From Chthoniobacter flavus Ellin428 (GTDB taxonomy: Bacteria; Verrucomicrobiota; Verrucomicrobiia; Chthoniobacterales; Chthoniobacteraceae): a stretch of 64,000 nucleotides of DNA. The position numbers and the translations under genes are program-made. The DNA is taken from contig NZ_ABVL01000027.1 in assembly GCF_000173075.1 (NCBI RefSeq), positions 22,404 through 86,403 on the forward strand. The letters run 5' to 3'. Each line of letters begins with the position of its first letter. Position 1 is the first letter of the stretch. This document shows, in pieces, positions 60,880-64,000 of this stretch. The notes under the pieces are model-generated. The model was not told the DNA's origin, searched no databases, and saw only the letters and a list, made by a program, of their open reading frames with translations.

Positions 60880-61510
60880 CTACTGCGCGCCCGGGAGAGC
60901 GTTCGTCCCCGTCGGCGTCGTCGCGGCCGGCGCGCCGGTGGTCGTCGTTGCGCTGGCCGTGCCGTCGGCCTTCGGCTTCAGGACGATCGCGTATTTCTGA
61001 TACTCCACGTCGAGATTCGCGACGCTGGCGAGATACTTCACCGCCTCGGTAAAGGGCACCTTGCTCAAGGAAAGCGTCACCGTCTGCGTGGCCACCTGCT
61101 CGGCGGGCAATTTCACCACGAAGTTCACGGCAACCTTGTTACCACTTTCGCGCGCGACGGCTTTCTTGAGGTAATCCAGCGCGGAGCCAAGCGTGGCGTC
61201 GCGGAACTGGATCTGCGGGATCATGACCGAAGCAACCTGCCGTTCGATCGGGCACACCGCCCTTCGGGAGCGGGCGCCTTTCATCGCGCGAATGCGTGTG
61301 AGGTAATTGATCGCCGTAATATTGCGCGAGTCGAGGGTGTAGACCATCTCGAACGCCCGACTTGGCCCCTTCGATGTCGCCCTTTTGGTAAGCTTCCTGA
61401 CCTTCTTTTAGGAGTTGCTGAATCTCAGGTGATGGCGTCGCATCCGCAGCTTGGACGGTAGCAGCGAAGACGAGGGCGAGAGCGCAGGCGACAATCTGGA
61501 GGGGTTTCAT
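60880..61510 (-). CDS. Secreted STN-like protein, frame broken by one base
   Basis: The first part starts MKPLQIVACALALVFAATVQAA (signal peptide) and runs QQLLKEGQEAYQKGDIEGAKS, a TPR-like hairpin. The second part, one base on, reads FEMVYTLDSRNITAINYLTR, then PQIQFRDATLGSALDYLKKA and VPFTEAVKYLASVANLDVEY, an STN/secretin-like domain common in secreted Verrucomicrobia proteins. A Thr/Ala/Pro tail ends the protein. Cutting the CCC at 61355-61357 (plus strand) to CC joins the two into about 209 residues. Sequencing error is more likely than decay. Confidence 0.7.
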
Positions 61511-61627
61511 GGCCCGAATATGCCACCGCATCTGCCGAATGCCAAGTGCCGGTGAAGGAGGATCCGGGGTTCTTAGACACTTTTTTGTAAAACCGTGATC
61601 TCACAGGGGGCGGAGTGTGGCGGGCGA

Positions 61628-61717
61628 GTAATCAGTAATCAGTAATCAGTCAGTTTCCGGAAGACGAATGATGCGTGCCAGCAGAGTGTCTTTTTACTGA
61701 TCACTGATTACTGATCA
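61628..61717. repeat. Inverted pair of GTAATCA short-period repeats
   Basis: The left arm has three perfect GTAATCA units plus GTCAG (61628-61653). The right arm TTACTGATCACTGATTACTG then ATCAC (61693-61717) is its approximate reverse complement. It lies in the 314-bp gap between the STN-like gene and the cobalamin riboswitch, where no gene is seen. Confidence 0.7.
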
Positions 61718-61824
61718 CGTGGCAGCTCAAAGAAATCACTTTCCTCGTGGAAAAAGCAGCTTGACCGGCATGTCGCCTATCCACTATATCCTGCGCAGTT
61801 CTTTGACTTGGACACCATATATTG

Positions 61825-62003
61825 TGGTTTCCAGCGAAAAAGTGCCCTTGGCTATGGCTAGGGGAGAATAGGGAATCGGGTGTAAATCCCGGACGGTTGC
61901 GCCGCTGTAACGAGCGACGAAAGCCCCTGAAACAAGCCACTGCGTTCACCTCGCGGAAAGGCTGGGGTGAGTAGGACGACCTCGAAGTCAGAAGACCTGC
62001 TTT
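61825..62003 (+). promoter_or_regulatory. Cobalamin (B12) riboswitch
   Basis: The aptamer landmarks appear in order. GAATAGGGAATCGGGTG and AAATCCCGGACGG come first, then GCGCCGCTGTAACG (the GCCRCUGU-like B12 box). Next are CAAGCCACTGCG with CGGAAAGGCTGGGGTGAG, and the closing AGTCAGAAGACCTGC. This is the standard order of the adenosylcobalamin riboswitch. It precedes an intrinsic terminator and then nrdB, so bound B12 should stop nrdB transcription. Confidence 0.93.
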
Positions 62004-62113
62004 TTCTTCCCTCATCAGGGCTCGCCAAAACGAGCCTGCACCACCAGTCGCGCCAACGACCGGATGGGATTCTGACCGCCTGAAACGTGCTTGCTGCCCC
62101 TCAGCTTCGCACG

Positions 62114-62170
62114 GCCCAGCCTTCGGTTTTCCTCGCAACAGTAAGAGGCCTAACCGGGGGCTTTTTTTTT
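62114..62170 (+). terminator. Intrinsic terminator in the riboswitch expression platform
   Basis: GCCC, CGGTT and CCTC on the left pair with GAGG, AACCG and GGGC on the right, followed by nine T residues. It lies about 110 nt after the B12 aptamer and 79 nt before the nrdB start. This makes transcriptional attenuation the likely mode of control. Confidence 0.8.
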
Positions 62171-62248
62171 GCCTCCAAATTTCCCCTTTCCCAGACATCC
62201 TCGCGCCTTGGCGCGCATGAGTCCGTCCACCTTCGAAACACTTTTCCC

Positions 62249-63421
<1,173 letters not shown>

Positions 63422-63535
63422 GTCGGGGCGGCGTCCTTAGAGGGTGTACCGAAATTCAATGTGAGCGGAGGAAGGACCACGGATTGCGGGCATGTAGTCA
63501 TTCAAGTTTTTTGTTGGGAAGTTTTTCGTTTCTCC

Positions 63536-63630
63536 TTTCTGTCGCCGAAGGCGACGCCTGGAAGTTCCCCCCAAACGCCGCCGCGGCGAGCGGCGCGGGG
63601 TTTGGGGGCGCGCAGCCCCCATCAGCCCGG
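63536..63630. other. Densely hairpinned region beside the IS110 transposase
   Basis: Three nested or adjacent stems are visible: GTCGCCGAAGGCGAC, CCCCCCAAACGCCG facing GCGGGGTTTGGGGG, and GGGGGCGCGCAGCCCCC. They lie between nrdB and the stop of the transposase fragment. No gene is seen in 63422-63635. It may be the end of the insertion sequence, the nrdB terminator, or both. Confidence 0.4.
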
Positions 63631-63635
63631 GCGCG

Positions 63636-64000
63636 CTAAGTGGCGGAGGGTTGCAGGAAGCGCTTTTGCAGTTCGAGTAAGCAGGGCTTCAATTGGGCTG
63701 GCAGTCCGAGTTGCACGCGCAGGCTCTTGCCCAGAGTGACGGCCAGTTTGTGCAGCTTAAGGGTCACGCTTTTGCTCGTTTCCAGAGCTTGCGGTGGATG
63801 GTCCGAGAGGACGTGCCAGACCTGAACCAACAGCTTGCGAGCCACCGCGGCCACGGCAATGTGGCGATGTCCTTTGCGGGCAAAGAGCTTCCAGCCCCAT
63901 TGGCCCAGCGTGGTCTGAGCTCCGGCGCGCAGCACCGCCTGCGCTCCTTGGATGAGCAGGTGGCGCAGATCGCCGCGCCCTCGCCGGCCCACCCCCAGCT
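63636..64000 (-). mobile_element. IS110-family transposase, C-terminal part, running off the window
   Basis: About 121 codons of the C-terminal transposase_20 (IS116/IS110/IS902) domain. GRRGRGDLRHLLIQGAQAVL carries the typical G-R-x-G-x-x-x-L-R-x-L-L, and GHRHIAVAAVARKLLVQVWH matches the family's K-x-x-x-A-x-A-R-K-L segment. The frame is open to the window edge, so the RuvC-like N-terminal DEDD part lies outside. The family has no terminal inverted repeats, so the element's end cannot be placed from sequence alone. Confidence 0.85.

Overview
The window is about 62% G+C and gene-dense, and reads as a chromosome segment of a Verrucomicrobiota bacterium, probably close to the Chthoniobacter/Spartobacteria group. 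That is an inference from several features together: a class Ic-type ribonucleotide reductase R2, an mS38/COX24-like mini-protein after hisG, futalosine-pathway MqnD, DUF1501 and STN-like secreted proteins, tandem PilT ATPases, and many palindromic or short-period intergenic repeats. No plasmid, prophage or CRISPR array is seen. One mobile element enters at the right edge (IS110-type transposase).

Layout. 0-9 kb: ceramidase-like secreted enzyme, SDR reductase, a chimeric ORF (CbrC head joined to an archaemetzincin tail), an ECF42-type sigma factor with two DGPF/YCII proteins, hicBA, and a phosphatase/unknown/ATP-grasp cluster. 8.7-11.7 kb: the translation/secretion block tRNA-Thr, tuf, tRNA-Trp, secE, nusG, rplK (minus strand), which ends after rplK at a strong hairpin. 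12-18.3 kb: alpha-E and circularly permuted ATP-grasp pair, GNAT, receiver-like protein and two PilT-type motors. 18.6-31 kb: DUF1501 and beta-propeller/phosphoesterase pair, an O-GlcNAc-transferase-like TPR glycosyltransferase, 1-Cys peroxiredoxin, AIM24 protein, response regulator, RppH-type Nudix and secreted proteins of unknown function. 31-43 kb: Aas-type acyltransferase/acyl-ACP synthetase operon, two toxin-antitoxin pairs, an MFS transporter, mutS, a C39-like protein and a hybrid histidine kinase. 43-50 kb: hisG, the mS38-like mini-gene, a large TPR protein, a BPL_N-like amidotransferase overlapping gamma-glutamyltranspeptidase, an ankyrin protein and mqnD. 50-58 kb: DedA, a LysR regulator divergent from a NitT/TauT-type ABC transporter with overlapping genes, manC and ruvX. 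58-64 kb: aldo/keto reductase with TetR, truA, an STN-like secreted protein, then a cobalamin riboswitch plus intrinsic terminator in front of nrdB.

Two themes cut across the window. First, intergenic DNA is full of palindromes: a 105-bp element in two covarying copies, three larger inverted-repeat elements, and at least eleven loci with degenerate 6-9 bp tandem units, often as facing inverted pairs. Second, several conserved genes (tuf, tRNA-Thr, an ATP-grasp gene, a ParE-like toxin, an STN-like protein) carry single-base homopolymer length changes, which points to uncorrected sequencing error more than to true pseudogenes.
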